A stretch of DNA of 64,000 bases. It comes from Neoarius graeffei. Taxonomy: Eukaryota; Chordata; Actinopteri; Siluriformes; Ariidae. The translations under genes were made by a program, and so were the position numbers. Below the pieces are notes generated by a model that saw only the letters and a program-made list of their open reading frames with translations, had not been told where the DNA came from and did not search any database. Below, one piece after another: positions 24,351 through 35,052 of the stretch. Each line of letters begins with the position of its first letter. Position 1 is the stretch's first letter. The DNA is taken from NCBI RefSeq assembly GCF_027579695.1, contig NC_083571.1, positions 44,647,890 through 44,711,889 of the forward strand, read 5' to 3'.

Positions 24351-24766
24351 TTTGGGTTTGAAGTAAAGGCCTAAAGTAGATCGATATCAACACTGATAAC
24401 AGATAGACTAGCGAGAGCTGGCACAAGCGAACTTGGCAAGAGACTAGACTAGAGTGAATGAAGCTCAACGCATGTGCAGACGCTTATATAGTAGGCTAGC
24501 CTAGCAGTTACGTGACATCGCGTCACAGGCTCAAAATACTACCCCCTGTATTGGTAAATTTGAAATGAAACTGTGTGGTTGATTTGTTTCTGTGTTATAG
24601 TAGTCCAACCACTTGCATTTTCGACATGGGAATTTTCGTGATTTTTTTAAATGATTTTTTTCCCTGATTTTTTTCCCTCATCCTAGCCTACTCACGTCCC
24701 CCCAGGAGAGTGTCCGCACCCCCCCAGGAGGGCGGGCCCCACCGGTTGAGAACCACCGATTTAAGA

Positions 24767-25615
24767 AATACTAAATATTTTTTTTCAACTTTCCTAAAAT
24801 GCATTTCAGTTCGACTAGACTTATTTTATGATCATAGATTTACAGGTAGCCTATTTTCCATGCTACAAGGACATTTTGCAAATAAAGTAAAACAATACAA
24901 TAATATCGTGTATGAATGGTATTTGTCCCAGGCTCTGGTGGAGTATTATTTTGACACACTATTTAGTGCTGTCGCATACAATCAGAGACATGGCTAATGT
25001 TTTGACGCTGCTTTCTCGCTCTTCACCATCCACAGTTTCCTCAGTGATGTTTATTGCAAAGAACTGTAACTTCTTTGATCGACTATACCATACTAGGCTT
25101 GACTTGAATGGAATGCGCTTGTCGTTGCTGAGACATGTTTATCATTATGTTTGCATGTGATGACGGATCGACCCTTCAGGCTTCTACAAGGGTTTGATCC
25201 AAGTCGAATTCATGCTGGCATATGTTGTGGAGATTGATGTTAGTAAAAGTTTTTCATCCACCAGGACCTACAGTATTAATGTAGAGCAATGTCCACAGCT
25301 ATTGACATCAAACATAATAAAGAAGAATAAAGAAGGAAAATGGAAACGAAAGACCACAAGAACAAGTGTTCATAATGGCTATTAGCAAATCTTTAATTAG
25401 ATTTCGAAGACGGTCATTTTAGCAGAAAACAAAATCACATCTGCTTGGTCATATGAATGCAATGATCACCAAACCACCCACATAAACATATGAAATTATC
25501 TGCTTCCATTATATAATAAAAGCAAACACGGATTTCACAAAGTGATGTTATCTGATGAAAGACATTCAAAGTGCAGTCATCCAAAGTAAATTCACAACAT
25601 GCTAATGCAGTGTTT
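24767..25615. other. No gene seen
   Basis: Short frames only (up to 95 codons), none recognisable. Confidence 0.5.
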
Positions 25616-25695
25616 ATAATCCCATTTTAAAGACGAGGAGAAATCCAGAATAAAAAAATAATCTGGATTTCTCCTCGTCTTTAAAATGGGATTAT
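25616..25695. repeat. Perfect 34-bp inverted repeat with 12-base loop
   Basis: Arms 25616-25649 and 25662-25695 are exact reverse complements. The loop (25650-25661) is A/T only. The hairpin abuts a Tc1 fragment on the right. It could be a palindrome made by repair, a minimal foldback element, or a transcribed hairpin. Confidence 0.95.
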
Positions 25696-25734
25696 GAACG
25701 AGATTAAAAATAAGATATTGTTTATAAAAAGTTA

Positions 25735-26060
25735 CATACAGCTTTCCTCCAGAAGGCTTTTTCTTTGTCCGTGTGGTCAGCTTCAAACTTTAGTTAAGCT
25801 TAAAGGTGTCAATTTTGGAGCAGGGGGTTATTTCTTGGATAGCAGCCTCTTAGTCCATGGTGATCTGAACTGTAGACAGTGATCCATCAGCTTCCAGTTC
25901 ATGGCAGGCCTGTGCCATGGTGGTTCCCAGGTTGTTCCTGACCATCCAAGCCAATTTCCTTTCAGCTGAGAGTGACAGTTTGGGTTTCCTTGAAGCATGT
26001 GGTGAAGCATGTTCCTTGCAGTTTGGGTTTCCTTGAAGCATGTTCCTTGAAGCAACAATG
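25735..26060 (-). mobile_element. Tc1-like family A fragment
   Basis: Matches 18190-18440 of the complete element (AGAAGGCTTTTTCTTTGTCC …, transposase residues LSLSAERKLAWMVRNN on the minus strand). A short internal duplication of the TTTGGGTTTCCTTGAAGCATG phrase occurs at 25978-26048. Both ends missing. Confidence 0.88.
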
Positions 26061-26738
26061 GTGACATTCCTTATTATTATTTTTTTTACTTTATTCCTTT
26101 TGTGAAAAATTCCTCAACAAGAATTATGGAGGTGCATGAGGATTAAAGGTGGGCCAGAAAAGTATGTGCACTTAGTACAAGATATATACTTGGGTGCTAG
26201 AATTTGGGTAAGGAGCAGTGTGGGCCTGACTGGATGGATTACTGTTTGAGTGGGCCTGCATCAGGGGTCTTCTCCAAGCCCCTACCTTTTCGACTTAATA
26301 ATGGATGTCATCTCTGAGAGAATAAGGGACCCATCTCCCTGGTGCATGCTGTTTGCTGACGACATTGTGATATGTTACACAAACAGATTGGAAGTCGGAG
26401 GGAACTTGGAGCTTTGGAGGAGGACTTTAGAAGAGAGAGGGTTAAAGATCAGCAGGAAGAAAACTGAATACTTGAGTTTCTGTGATGGAAATGAGGGTGA
26501 GGTTAGTATGCAAGGGGAGTCCTTGAAAAGAGTGGAGAGCTTTAAATACCTGGGATCCACCATGGCAAGTGATGGAGATTTAGACGCTGAAATAACACAT
26601 AGAATCCAGGCAGGTTGGAGGAATTGGAAAAAGACATCAGGAGTATTAGGCGACAGAAAAATAAATATAGGGACCAAGGGCAAGGTTTATAAGACAGTAG
26701 TAAGACCAGCACTGCTATATGGAGCAGAAACATGCACT

Positions 26739-27535
26739 GTTAAAAATGTACTGTAAAATTTACAGTAAATTACTGGCAGCAGATTAGCCAGTATTTTACT
26801 GTAAAATTTACAGTAACAAAAAACCCTACTGTAAATTGTGGAACAGTATGTTACTGTAATTTTTACACTACTGCAAGATGTTACTGTAAATTTTTAACAG
26901 TGTAGACACAGACAACCATTCACACTCACGGTCAATTTAGAGTCACCAGTTAACCTAACCTGCATGTCTTTGGACTGTGGGGGAAACCGGAGCACCCGAG
27001 GAAACCCACGCGGACAACATGCAAACTCCGCACAGAAAGGCCCTCGCTGGCCACGGGGCTTGAACCCAGACCTTCTTGCTGTGAGGCGACAGCGCTAACC
27101 ACTACACCACCGTGCCGCCCTGAGGCTAATGTTTAGGCCTAAAAACCAATGTTAGATTCTGTCCGTATACTTGTAGAATTGATACAGATGTTGCCGACTT
27201 ATGCACACGAAAAATACCAGTCATAAAAACAAATCAGTATGAGTTCAACATCCAGTAAAGCTTATTATATTTAGAGGCAACTTGCAAAAGAGCTTGCTTC
27301 CTGCTCCCTTACCAGATTCACAGCAGTGGGTGAGTGGGTTGCATCAACATCCATCCACTCGCTTCGTGCTTAGCGCCAAAAAATTCCCAGAAACCTTCGC
27401 GCGTTACGGTAGCAGTACACTGTACTGTATAAATGTAGCAACCTACAGTTATTTACTGTATAAGCGTCACACAGTATCTTACTGTAAAATAATACGGTGC
27501 TATACTGTAAGTTTTACAGCAATTGTTTACAGTGT
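26739..27535. mobile_element. MITE with TACTGTAAA-rich ends, holding a SINE
   Basis: Ends CACTGTTAAAAATGTACTG and TTGTTTACAGTG are inverted. The ends are packed with TACTGTAA/TTACAGTA motifs. Removing it restores the GAETWATKK reading of the RTE ORF. Right part includes GC-richer unique filler. A SINE fragment lies at 26901-27120. Confidence 0.8.
26901..27120 (-). repeat. tRNA-headed SINE, 3'-truncated
   Basis: Head and core in reverse (ends GTGCCGCCC). Tail cut at TAGACACAGACAACC; a CACACTCACATTCACACCTA part is shortened. Confidence 0.93.
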
Positions 27536-27950
27536 GGGCTACAAAGAAGACGCAAGAGAAAAGATTGGATGTGGCTGAGATGAGAATGTTAAGATGGGCG
27601 TATGGAGTAATGAAGATGGATAAGATCAGGAATGAAAGAATAAAAGGAACTATTAAAGTGACGGAAGCTTCCAAGAAAGTGCAAGAGAAGAGACTCCAGT
27701 GGTATGGTCATGTAATGAGAAGGGAGGAGGAGCACGTTGGAAGGAGGGTAATGGAGATGGAAGTGCAGGGAACATGAAATCGTGGAAGACCGAAAAGAAG
27801 ATGGATGGACAGTGTGAGGGAAGATCTAAGAAGAAAAGGACTCACAGGGGAAGAAGTGCAGCACAGGAGCGAGTGGAGGAGACTTGTCAGAAATGCCAAC
27901 CCCACGTGGAAGTGGGAAAAGATGGAGAGAAAGAAGAAGAAGAAGAAGAA

Positions 27951-28224
27951 GGTTCCTTTTGTGAAAAATACATTATCTTTGTAAATAGGCTGTTTTCGAA
28001 TATTAGTTTATATCTATAGAGCTTCAAATCTGTATAACTGCACCAGTTACTATTCCACTTATGTTGTGAACTTCACTGTGAGATATAAGATGTAGCAAGT
28101 TGTTGAACAGCCATTAAAACATACAGTTTATAATAACATACGGCATTACAACAGAAGTACAACATAAAGCAGAAATACAGTATTACTGAGAATTGTACAT
28201 GTGATAATTCTTGGAGCAAAAGTA

Positions 28225-28257
<33 letters not shown>

Positions 28258-28371
28258 TGCTATATATTGAGAACCAGAATAAATGTTTTTGATAACGGAG
28301 TTAGGGCATTTTTGGAAAGTGGGGACATTTTAGCTGGTCCTCACTTCTTCAAATGGCTATTTGAGGGTTAA
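27951..28371. other. No gene seen; short GT microsatellite
   Basis: Contains (GT)13 at about 28228-28254. Nothing else recognised. Confidence 0.55.
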
Positions 28372-28856
28372 AACTAGCCTTTCAATTTCATAAAATCGGC
28401 GAAATTTAGTTCCTTCTGAAATTTGCTCATTGTGATATATGTTTATTTTTGTAATATCTTTAAAAAAACAACAGCAGGCCATTCTGTGGCTGGGAAGTTA
28501 TTTAATTTGAGGGGATTCCCAAGCAAATAATGTGCATGAAATCGCTCTCAGTCAAGCAGACAGAGGAAGTCTGTGTGCGCATGCGCATGTTTACCTTAGT
28601 CGTCATTGTTGTCTTCTTCTTTTGGGTTTTACAACAGCTGGCATCTACAGTGTTGCACTACTGCCATCTACAGGTTTACCTTGACTGTGCACTGACAGTT
28701 CCATCATTCTGTAGCTTAAAGAACAGCTGATCACACCGAGGTGCACGCTGACCGCCAATATTTATTAGTTTGGTCCTGGCAACATAACGTCTTTTCTTCT
28801 CGCGTTCTGTTATTGTAGTTGGTCTTTCAAGAAGACAAAGAAAAACAACAATAACA

Positions 28857-29178
28857 ACATTATTCATCTCACGCTTGTGAAATTCCTCTCTGCATTTAAC
28901 CCATCTGAAGCAGTGAACACACACATGTGAGCAATGAGCACACGCACATACCCAGAGCAGTGGGCAGCCATGCTAACAGGACCCGGGGAGCAGTTAGGAG
29001 TTCGGTGCCTCGCTCAAGGGCACCTCAGCCCAAGGCCGTCCCATATTAACCTAACCGCATGTCTTTGAACTGTAGGGGAAACCGAAGCACCCGGAGGAAA
29101 CCCACGCAGACACGGGGAGAACATGCAAACTCCACTGGGCTTGAACCCTGAACCTTCTTCGTGTGAGGCAACCGTGCT
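28857..29178 (-). repeat. tRNA-headed SINE, type 2 tail
   Basis: Shares head and core with the type 1 SINE, then has a different 3' part, in reverse: ATTCATCTCACGCTTGTGAAATTCC … CCCATCTGAAGCAGTGAACAC. The same tail occurs at 41820-42192. It interrupts the element's small ORF. Confidence 0.88.
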
Positions 29179-29297
29179 ACATTCACGTTTCAGGTTTCAT
29201 TCGCACGTTCACGTCCGCCATTTTTCTCTCCTGTTTCAAAAGTGTATCCCACAATGCCTTGCACGAACAGGGAAAGCCCACCACGTCATGCATGACA

Positions 29298-29592
29298 TCT
29301 CTCATCTCATCTCATTATCTCTAGCCGCTTTATCCTGTTCTACAGGGTCGCAGGCAAGCTGGAGCCTATCCCAGCTGACTACGGGCGAAAAGCGGGGTAC
29401 ACCCTGGACAAGTCGCCAGGTCATCACAGGGCTGACACATAGACACAGACAACCATTCACACTCACATTCACACCTACGGTCAATTTAGAGTCACCAGTT
29501 AGCCTAACCTGCATGTCTTTGGACTGTGGGGGAAACCGCAAACTCTGCGCTGTGAGGCGACAGCGCTAACCACTACACCACCGTGCCGCCCC
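29298..29592 (-). repeat. tRNA-headed SINE (type 1 tail) with internal deletion
   Basis: Complete tail and core; the segment between GGGGGAAACCG and GTGAGGCGACAGCG is mostly deleted. The flanks repeat ATGCATGA on both sides. Confidence 0.92.
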
Positions 29593-29805
29593 ATGCATGA
29601 TGTAGTATCTTGAATTGTGTCATGGTGAAGCAGGAAAGAATAGCAGAGAATTTAGGGCCACATGGCCTTAAATTCATGAATTGTTCTTTTTTTTTTTTTT
29701 TTAATGAATAAAATTGGAAGTCTGTGATTCGAATTCAGTAGCTTTCAGCCCACTAAAGAAAAATAATTAGGTGTCGGGGAAAATTCTTTTTATGAACTAC
29801 ACTTG

Positions 29806-30181
29806 GCACGGTGGTGTAGTGGTTAGCGCTGTCGCCTCACAGCAAGAAGGTCCTGGGTTCGAGCCCCGTGGCCGGCGAGGGCCTTTCTGTGTGGAGTTTG
29901 CATGTTCTCCCCGTGTCCGCGTGGGTTTCCTCCGGGTGCTCCGGTTTCCCCCACAGTCCAAAGACATGCAGGTTAGGTTAACTGGTCACTCTAAATTGAC
30001 CGTAGGTGTGAATGTGAGTGTGAATGGTTGTCTGTGTCTATGTGTCAGCCCTGTGATGACCTGGCGACTTGTCCAGGGTGTACCCCGCCTTTCGCCCGTA
30101 GTCAGCTGGGATAGGCTCCAGCTTGCCTGCGACCCTGTAGAAGGATAAAGCGGCTAGAGATAATGAGATGAGATGAATGAG
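29806..30181 (+). repeat. tRNA-headed SINE (type 1 tail), near full length
   Basis: 14-bp target duplication ATGAACTACACTTG at 29792-29805 and 30182-30195. Lies 475 bp upstream of the foxg1-like ATG. Confidence 0.96.
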
Positions 30182-30219
30182 ATGAACTACACTTGAAAAA
30201 TATGAAAGGCAGTCTAGCT

Positions 30220-30316
30220 TTAAGATTTAGTTTTAGGGATAAGGTTAGGGTTCAGTTGTGATGATTAAGGTAAGGGGTTAGGGAAGGCGTTATGTCAATA
30301 AGTGTGTGTGTGTGTA

Positions 30317-30347
<31 letters not shown>

Positions 30348-30579
30348 TGTGCTGTAAGGTCATTCATTTCAGCCCACTATACCTGTAGTCTACTACATTT
30401 CACAAAAGAAAAGCGAGTGCAGGATGAAATATTGGAAATATCAAACACAAACTCCTCCCCCGGTGATGTCCTGATAAATCGGATCCACCTTTAATTCCAC
30501 TTTCCTGGTTACTTTGTCTGGAAGCTCTTCTCTGTGCTGCAGGTCAAGTCATGAGAGTTGGTCCGAGCTACTTTTAAAA

Positions 30580-30610
<31 letters not shown>

Positions 30611-30655
30611 ACACAACCAAAGCAAATCGACTCTGTCAGAAAGGTCAGGGTCAGA
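30220..30655 (+). promoter_or_regulatory. 5' flank and leader of the foxg1-like gene (putative)
   Basis: Between the last transposon end and the ATG there are only 436 bp. They contain a (GA)n run (30319-30347), an (AAAT)n run (30582-30611) and about 130 bp of more complex sequence (30440-30575) that could include the proximal promoter. No TATA box or specific binding site can be supported. Bases before the ATG (CAGAATGG) give a good initiation context. Confidence 0.35.
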
Positions 30656-31714
30656 ATGGGGGATCAGAAAGAAGTGACCATGGTCCAGAGATCCACTTCA
30701 TTCAGCATCAAGAGTCTGCTGCTTCCGTCGAAAAGCGAGGCGCGAGACTCAGGTGAGAGGAGCGCGTGCTCGTCAGGGTCCGAGTCGGAGAAAGGCTCAG
30801 GAGCGCGCGGGACCGACAAGGAGAAGAAGGCGGAAGATCCAAAGAGCGATCAAGGGGGATCCGGTAAAAACGGCAAACTCGACAAGCCTCCTTTCAGCTA
30901 CAACGCGCTGATTATGATGGCGATCCGACAGAGTCCCGAGAAGCGGCTCACCCTGAACGGGATCTACGAGTTCATCATGCAGAACTTCCCTTATTACCGG
31001 GAGCACAAGCAAGGCTGGCAGAACTCCATCCGCCACAACCTGAGCCTAAACAAATGCTTCGTGAAAGTCCCGAGGCATTACGATGACCCTGGGAAAGGGA
31101 ACTACTGGATGCTGGACCCATCCAGTGATGAGGTGTTTATAGGCGGGACGACCGGGAAACTCCGCCGGCGCTCTGCGACTTCACGCGGAAAGCTGGCCAT
31201 GAAGCGCGGGCTGCGATTCGCACCCTTCGGGTTTGGAATAAACGACAGGTCGAGCAATCCTCTGTACTGGCAAATCTCTCCTTTTTTATCCCTCCACCCT
31301 CCTTCTTACAGCGCCCCAACATCTGGATTTCTAAACCAGAACCACGGTTATGGCTCACTCATCCCCGGAGTGGATCAGCTGGGGGGCACTGAGCTCGCCC
31401 GGCCCATCCTCGGCTCGAACGGAGCTCCTCTTGGTTTTACGAACGCTTATGGGTTTACGAGCTCATCTCCGGTCGGGTTGATACAGAGTCAGACTGGTTA
31501 TCTGGGAAACCAGCAGCAGCAGCATCAGCATCAGCAGCTCGCGCACACAAACCAAAGCGCGTCCCCGTTCCCGGTCTCCGCCACTCCGTCGGCGCGCGCG
31601 CTGCTCTCAGACACGCTCAGGGCCACGTTACCGTCTTCTTTCCCCCCCATCGGATCAGCCGACTTCCCTGCAGTTTTGTCTCAGCACAAACGTGTCCTTC
31701 CTAATTCATACTAA
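30656..31714 (+). CDS. foxg1: Forkhead transcription factor, FOXG1 type (single exon)
   Basis: Intact 352-residue protein. It is a nuclear DNA-binding regulator; family members mainly repress transcription in the forebrain, eye and otic region. Residues 14-22 (TSFSIKSLL) form an eh1-like co-repressor motif. A Ser/Lys/Glu-rich linker follows, then the forkhead domain (about 77-168: [20 protein letters not shown], helix 3 [15 protein letters not shown], wing with [19 protein letters not shown]) and a basic KLRRRS tail. Residues 204-214 ([11 protein letters not shown]) match the TLE/Groucho-binding segment of FOXG1. The C-terminus is Ser/Ala/Gln-rich with a short QQQQHQHQQ run at about 285. It lacks the long His/Pro/Gln stretch of FOXG1 and is shorter than the usual 420-490, so it is probably one of the extra fish foxg1 paralogues (b, c or d). 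Which one cannot be decided here. Confidence 0.93.
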   Translation: MGDQKEVTMVQRSTSFSIKSLLLPSKSEARDSGERSACSSGSESEKGSGARGTDKEKKAEDPKSDQGGSGKNGKLDKPPFSYNALIMMAIRQSPEKRLTLNGIYEFIMQNFPYYREHKQGWQNSIRHNLSLNKCFVKVPRHYDDPGKGNYWMLDPSSDEVFIGGTTGKLRRRSATSRGKLAMKRGLRFAPFGFGINDRSSNPLYWQISPFLSLHPPSYSAPTSGFLNQNHGYGSLIPGVDQLGGTELARPILGSNGAPLGFTNAYGFTSSSPVGLIQSQTGYLGNQQQQHQHQQLAHTNQSASPFPVSATPSARALLSDTLRATLPSSFPPIGSADFPAVLSQHKRVLPNSY

Positions 31715-31860
31715 TTCACCGAACCCAGGCTTGTGAACACGTGGCGCAAAGATTGCACGAATTCTGACCAAAATCACTTACGGGTTGTTTTACAATCAGG
31801 GTATGCAAGCTAAAAATCACATTTAACACTTATTATCTTCAATATCAAAAGGCTTGACTA

Positions 31861-31866
31861 AATAAA
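31861..31866 (+). promoter_or_regulatory. Candidate polyadenylation signal AATAAA
   Basis: First AATAAA after the foxg1-like stop, 147 bp downstream and inside the TIR element. Use is inferred only from position. Confidence 0.35.
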
Positions 31867-31964
31867 CTTGGTTGTTTATTGTAGCCCTGTGATAGCTCTA
31901 TTTACTGTACCATGCAAAAACAAAACAAAAAAATGGTACCGTTATTTTTGGTGAATGTAGGATA

Positions 31965-32552
31965 GGGTGCATCAGTTACCCCCTAAAAATGAAAAGTTCC
32001 TCCGATCATGATGCATTTTTGTTTTTATGTTCCTTTTGGTAAGAAAACTCACTGGGTGAAATATTTTGACACAATTCAAAAGTTTAATGGTGGCACCAGG
32101 AGCTCAAAGTTATGGAAAAAGCTGCTATTTTATGACAAAATTTATAGAGTATACCAAATATCTTAGATACACATTTTTAGTACATTTTTAGTTCTAAATA
32201 TATCATCAAGCACAGTTTGAGTTTTAGCTGTTCATTGAATCATTGTTCAACTACTTTTAAACAATACAAATGTATTATGAATCACATTAATGCTTCTCAA
32301 TCCCTTGCAAAGGTTCTTAACATGATCTCTGGGTCACAAGAAATCAATAAATGGAGTCCAACATTGTGATTCAGACCTTACGCGAAAACATAAAATAAGC
32401 GTTTTTTGGCAAAAAAAAAAAGAACCTCATGGTGCCACCATTAGACTTTTGAATATGGTCAAAACATTTTACAGGATGTCTTTATTGGTGAAAAGGAACA
32501 CCCAAACAAAAATGCATCAGATTTTATGAAAGTGAGGGCAACTGATGCACCC
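31965..32552. mobile_element. 588-bp MITE with about 130-bp inverted repeats
   Basis: TA|GGGTGCATCAGTT … AACTGATGCACCC|TA. Arms share ATGCATTTTTGTTT, the TTCAAAAGT(T/C)TAATGGTGGCACCA block and others at roughly 80% identity by eye. Nested in the element at 31781-33191. Confidence 0.85.
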
Positions 32553-33191
32553 TAGTGTATGGCAATATATGTCATATTTAGCAAAATTACTCGTGTCATT
32601 TAGAAAAAGTGCTTTTTTGACCACAGGTAGCTCCAAAAGGGATGCACTTACATAATTCTTTATACCATAAAACACATATTTGGTTCCATATCATTGGAAA
32701 CACAGTTAAGTTTTAATGTTGAATGCCAGTAAGTTTTCAGACTATTTTGATCAAATTAGTATGTAATTGTGTCAAAAAAAAGTCCTCTCCGAGACAGCTA
32801 ATTTTTCAATATAAAATCTAAAATGATTATTTTCATACTAAAATGTGGTCAAGATATTGGGACATAAATATTAGAGACAACTAACACAAAGCTTACAGCC
32901 TTATATTTAAAAGCACTATGGAAGTAGTGGATTCTGAACTGTCAAAAAAAAAAAAAGTCCTCTCCGAGAATCACTTCATTTGTTTCTCCCAGCCCTGCTT
33001 AAAGCTACACTTAATCTTTTTTATCTTATAGCAGATTACACAAAACTACCATACACACACGTCAAAAAATTACCTGAAATCTGTTCTTTAACTTGTCCTT
33101 CACTTAAAAACTGGTACAAGACCCAGTTTGAATCAATTTGAATTTTGGACCCCTGTGACACAAACTTTGTGCCCTGATTGTAAAACAACCC

Positions 33192-33512
33192 TAAGCTGAA
33201 CTTCATCTGGACAGAAGTCCAACCCAAATGTGTAGGGATTTTAATCAGATCTGACAAATCAAGTAAATCAATTACAATTCCAATAATCTTTTAGTGATCA
33301 CAGACTGTTTCCGGTCTCGGCTTCTGAGGGGACATTAATTGTTACCTTTGTGCCAAGACTCTGTCTATAGTTACCAAAGGTAAATCTCTATCGCACATAT
33401 TTATATCATGGTCAATGAATTAATTCCAACATTTTTAAGTTGTTTGATTGGAATCCTATATTTATGTCAAATTGTATTTAATTTTCAATGATTAATATCA
33501 TTGTATTAACCC
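33192..33512. other. Probable displaced 3' flank of the foxg1-like gene
   Basis: No repeat recognised. By position this would be the original 3' untranslated or flanking region before the TIR element entered. Not provable from one sequence. Confidence 0.35.
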
Positions 33513-33701
33513 GGTATTATGAAGCATCCTATGAAAATATAAATTATTTATGTAAATATGACTTGTGGACTTACTCGTTTTTTTTTTTGGTGTCTTCGAA
33601 AAACAAACAAACAAACAAACAAACAAACAAACAAACAAAAACATTGCGATAAGAAATGTACAAGTAATTAAGATTTCCTTAGTGTACATATACATAGTGT
33701 A

Positions 33702-33740
<39 letters not shown>

Positions 33741-33759
33741 ATGTTTCATATATATAATA

Positions 33760-33974
33760 CGAGGGTAAGTCAAAAAGTTGTAAGACGTTATAATTTCAAA
33801 AGGAATTCAAAAGAATTTAAAAAAGGGAATACAAAGAAGGAGTTCTCTGATGGAAACATCACTTGCAGAAGTGTTTCAACTTCAATGGAGGACATGTAGA
33901 GAAATAGCTTTGCTATTTTCATAAATAAAGATTTTTTTTGTTCATTTGTCTTAGAACTTTTTGACTTGCCCTCG
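33760..33974. mobile_element. Mariner-type MITE, copy 1 (215 bp)
   Basis: Inverted ends CGAGGGTAAGTCAAAAAGTT / AACTTTTTGACTTGCCCTCG with TA on each side (33758-33759, 33975-33976). Confidence 0.88.
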
Positions 33975-34040
<66 letters not shown>

Positions 34041-34288
34041 CATTATATAATAATAATGATTCATAATGGTATTATGAAGCATCCTATGAAAATATAAATT
34101 ATTTATGTAAATATGACGTGTGGACTTACTCGTATTTTTTTTTGTTGTCGAAAAACAAACAAACAACATTGCGATAAGAAATGTACAAGTAATTAACATT
34201 TCCTTAGTGTACATATTAGTGTACATATACATAGTGTATATTATTATTATATAATGTTTCATATATATATATATATATATATATAATA

Positions 34289-34505
34289 CGAGGGTAAGTC
34301 AAAAAGTTGTAAGACAGATGTTATAATTTCAAAAGGAATTCAAAAGAATTTTAAAAAAGAATACAAAGAAGGAGTTCTCTGATGGAAACATGGCTTGCAG
34401 AAGTGTTCCGACTTCAGTGGAGGACATGTAAAGAAATAGCTTTGCTATTTTCATAAATAAAGATTTTTTTTTTCATTTGTCTTAGAACTTTTTGACTTAC
34501 CCTCG
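34289..34505. mobile_element. Mariner-type MITE, copy 2 (217 bp)
   Basis: Same ends as copy 1. The left TA (34287-34288) is present; the right flank reads AA. About 95% identical to copy 1 by eye. Confidence 0.86.
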
Positions 34506-34506
34506 A

Positions 34507-34800
34507 AATAATAATAATAATAATAATAATAATGTCTCAAACTCAAGGTCACTTCACATAGGTCAGAGAAAACACCACAAAAAAAATGGTGAGTTTATGA
34601 ACTGGTGGAGAAATGTTCGTGAAAGAGAAAGGTTTTGAGATGAGATTTGAAGAAAGGAAGGGAAGAGCAGTCACGGAGGGGTTGAGTGGTACTGAAGGAC
34701 CTGCCACCCAGGGGAGAGAGTCTAGTGCGAGGAACAGCAAGGAGATTATAGCTAGAGGATCTGAGAGAGCTATATATAATATAATAATAACAAGAATAGT
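34507..34800. repeat. ATA microsatellite and possible LINE 3'-region fragment
   Basis: (AATA)n at 34506-34532. The following stretch (GGTTTTGAGATGAGATTTGAAG … GGACCTGCCACCC … GCTAGAGGATCTGAG) has the style of an L2/Rex1-type LINE 3' end in sense orientation, but I cannot place it firmly. Confidence 0.35.
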
Positions 34801-35052
34801 ATTAGACATTTGTTTCTATATTAATCAAAATTAAGCCAACAGCTTGTTTCTTGACTCAATGGCCTACAGTTCACCTGTTTTTAATGGTCAAAGAAACAAA
34901 CAATGAACCAAGAGCAACGCATTCTTAAGTATAAACAGGAAAATCACTAACTTATCCGTTGGATTTGCATGAACCCTGGTGTTAATCCTAGGTTATGATC
35001 CTAAAACCAGAACCGCTCCCTTTTTTTTGTTTTTTTTTTTTAACAGTGTGCA
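34801..35052. other. No gene seen
   Basis: AT-rich, T runs at about 35020-35040. Confidence 0.5.

Larger units (their letters stand above)
26230..27950 (+). pseudogene. RTE-like LINE reverse transcriptase, 5'-truncated, split by a MITE
   Basis: 26250-26738 encodes the end of an RT: GLHQGSSPSPYLFDLIMD, the catalytic MLFADDIVIC, then KTEYLSFCDG and FKYLGSTMASDGDLD, VVRPALLYGAET. The frame is broken by an insertion at 26739-27535 and resumes with TKKTQEKRLDVAEMRMLRWA … WYGHVMRREEEHVGRRVMEM, the C-terminal part found in RTE-type LINEs (often annotated as craniofacial development protein 2-like). The region ends in a GAA-rich run near 27930. Endonuclease and upstream RT are missing. Confidence 0.85.
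28372..30219 (-). mobile_element. TTAA-flanked DNA element, copy 2 (inverse of 15396-16812), with three SINEs
   Basis: TTAA at 28368-28371 and 30220-30223. Ends AACTAGCCTTTCA and TGAAAGGCAGTCTAGCT match copy 1 in reverse. Interior blocks correspond: AATCGCTCTCAGTCAAGCAG, the LINIGGQRAP ORF, the GCATGACAT block and the TTTAGGGCC…CCTTAAATT block. SINEs at 28857-29178, 29298-29592 and 29806-30181 are at positions different from those in copy 1, so they came later and independently. Confidence 0.8.
31781..33191. mobile_element. 1.4-kb TIR-bounded element just after the foxg1-like stop codon
   Basis: A perfect 20-bp inverted repeat, GGGTTGTTTTACAATCAGGG at 31782-31801 and its complement at 33172-33191, with TA on both outer sides (31779-31780, 33192-33193). 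Inside are a separate MITE (31965-32552) and two direct copies of AAGTCCTCTCCGAGA (about 32780 and 32957). No transposase frame, so non-autonomous. Superfamily not certain; TA flanks suggest a Tc1/mariner-like or PIF-like origin. Confidence 0.72.
33513..34506. repeat. Tandem duplication of a roughly 500-bp unit containing a MITE
   Basis: Unit 1 (33513-33974) and unit 2 (34069-34505) both run GGTATTATGAAGCATCC … AAATTATTTATGTAAATATGAC … AAACAAACAAAC … TTAGTGTACATA … ATAATGTTTCATATAT … MITE. They differ mainly in microsatellite lengths: AAAC, ATT and a long (AT)30 at 33977-34037. Confidence 0.88.

Noticed and set aside
30797-31358. Minus-strand frames of 73-79 codons over the foxg1-like gene
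   Set aside because: Shadow frames of a GC-rich coding exon with no similarity of their own.
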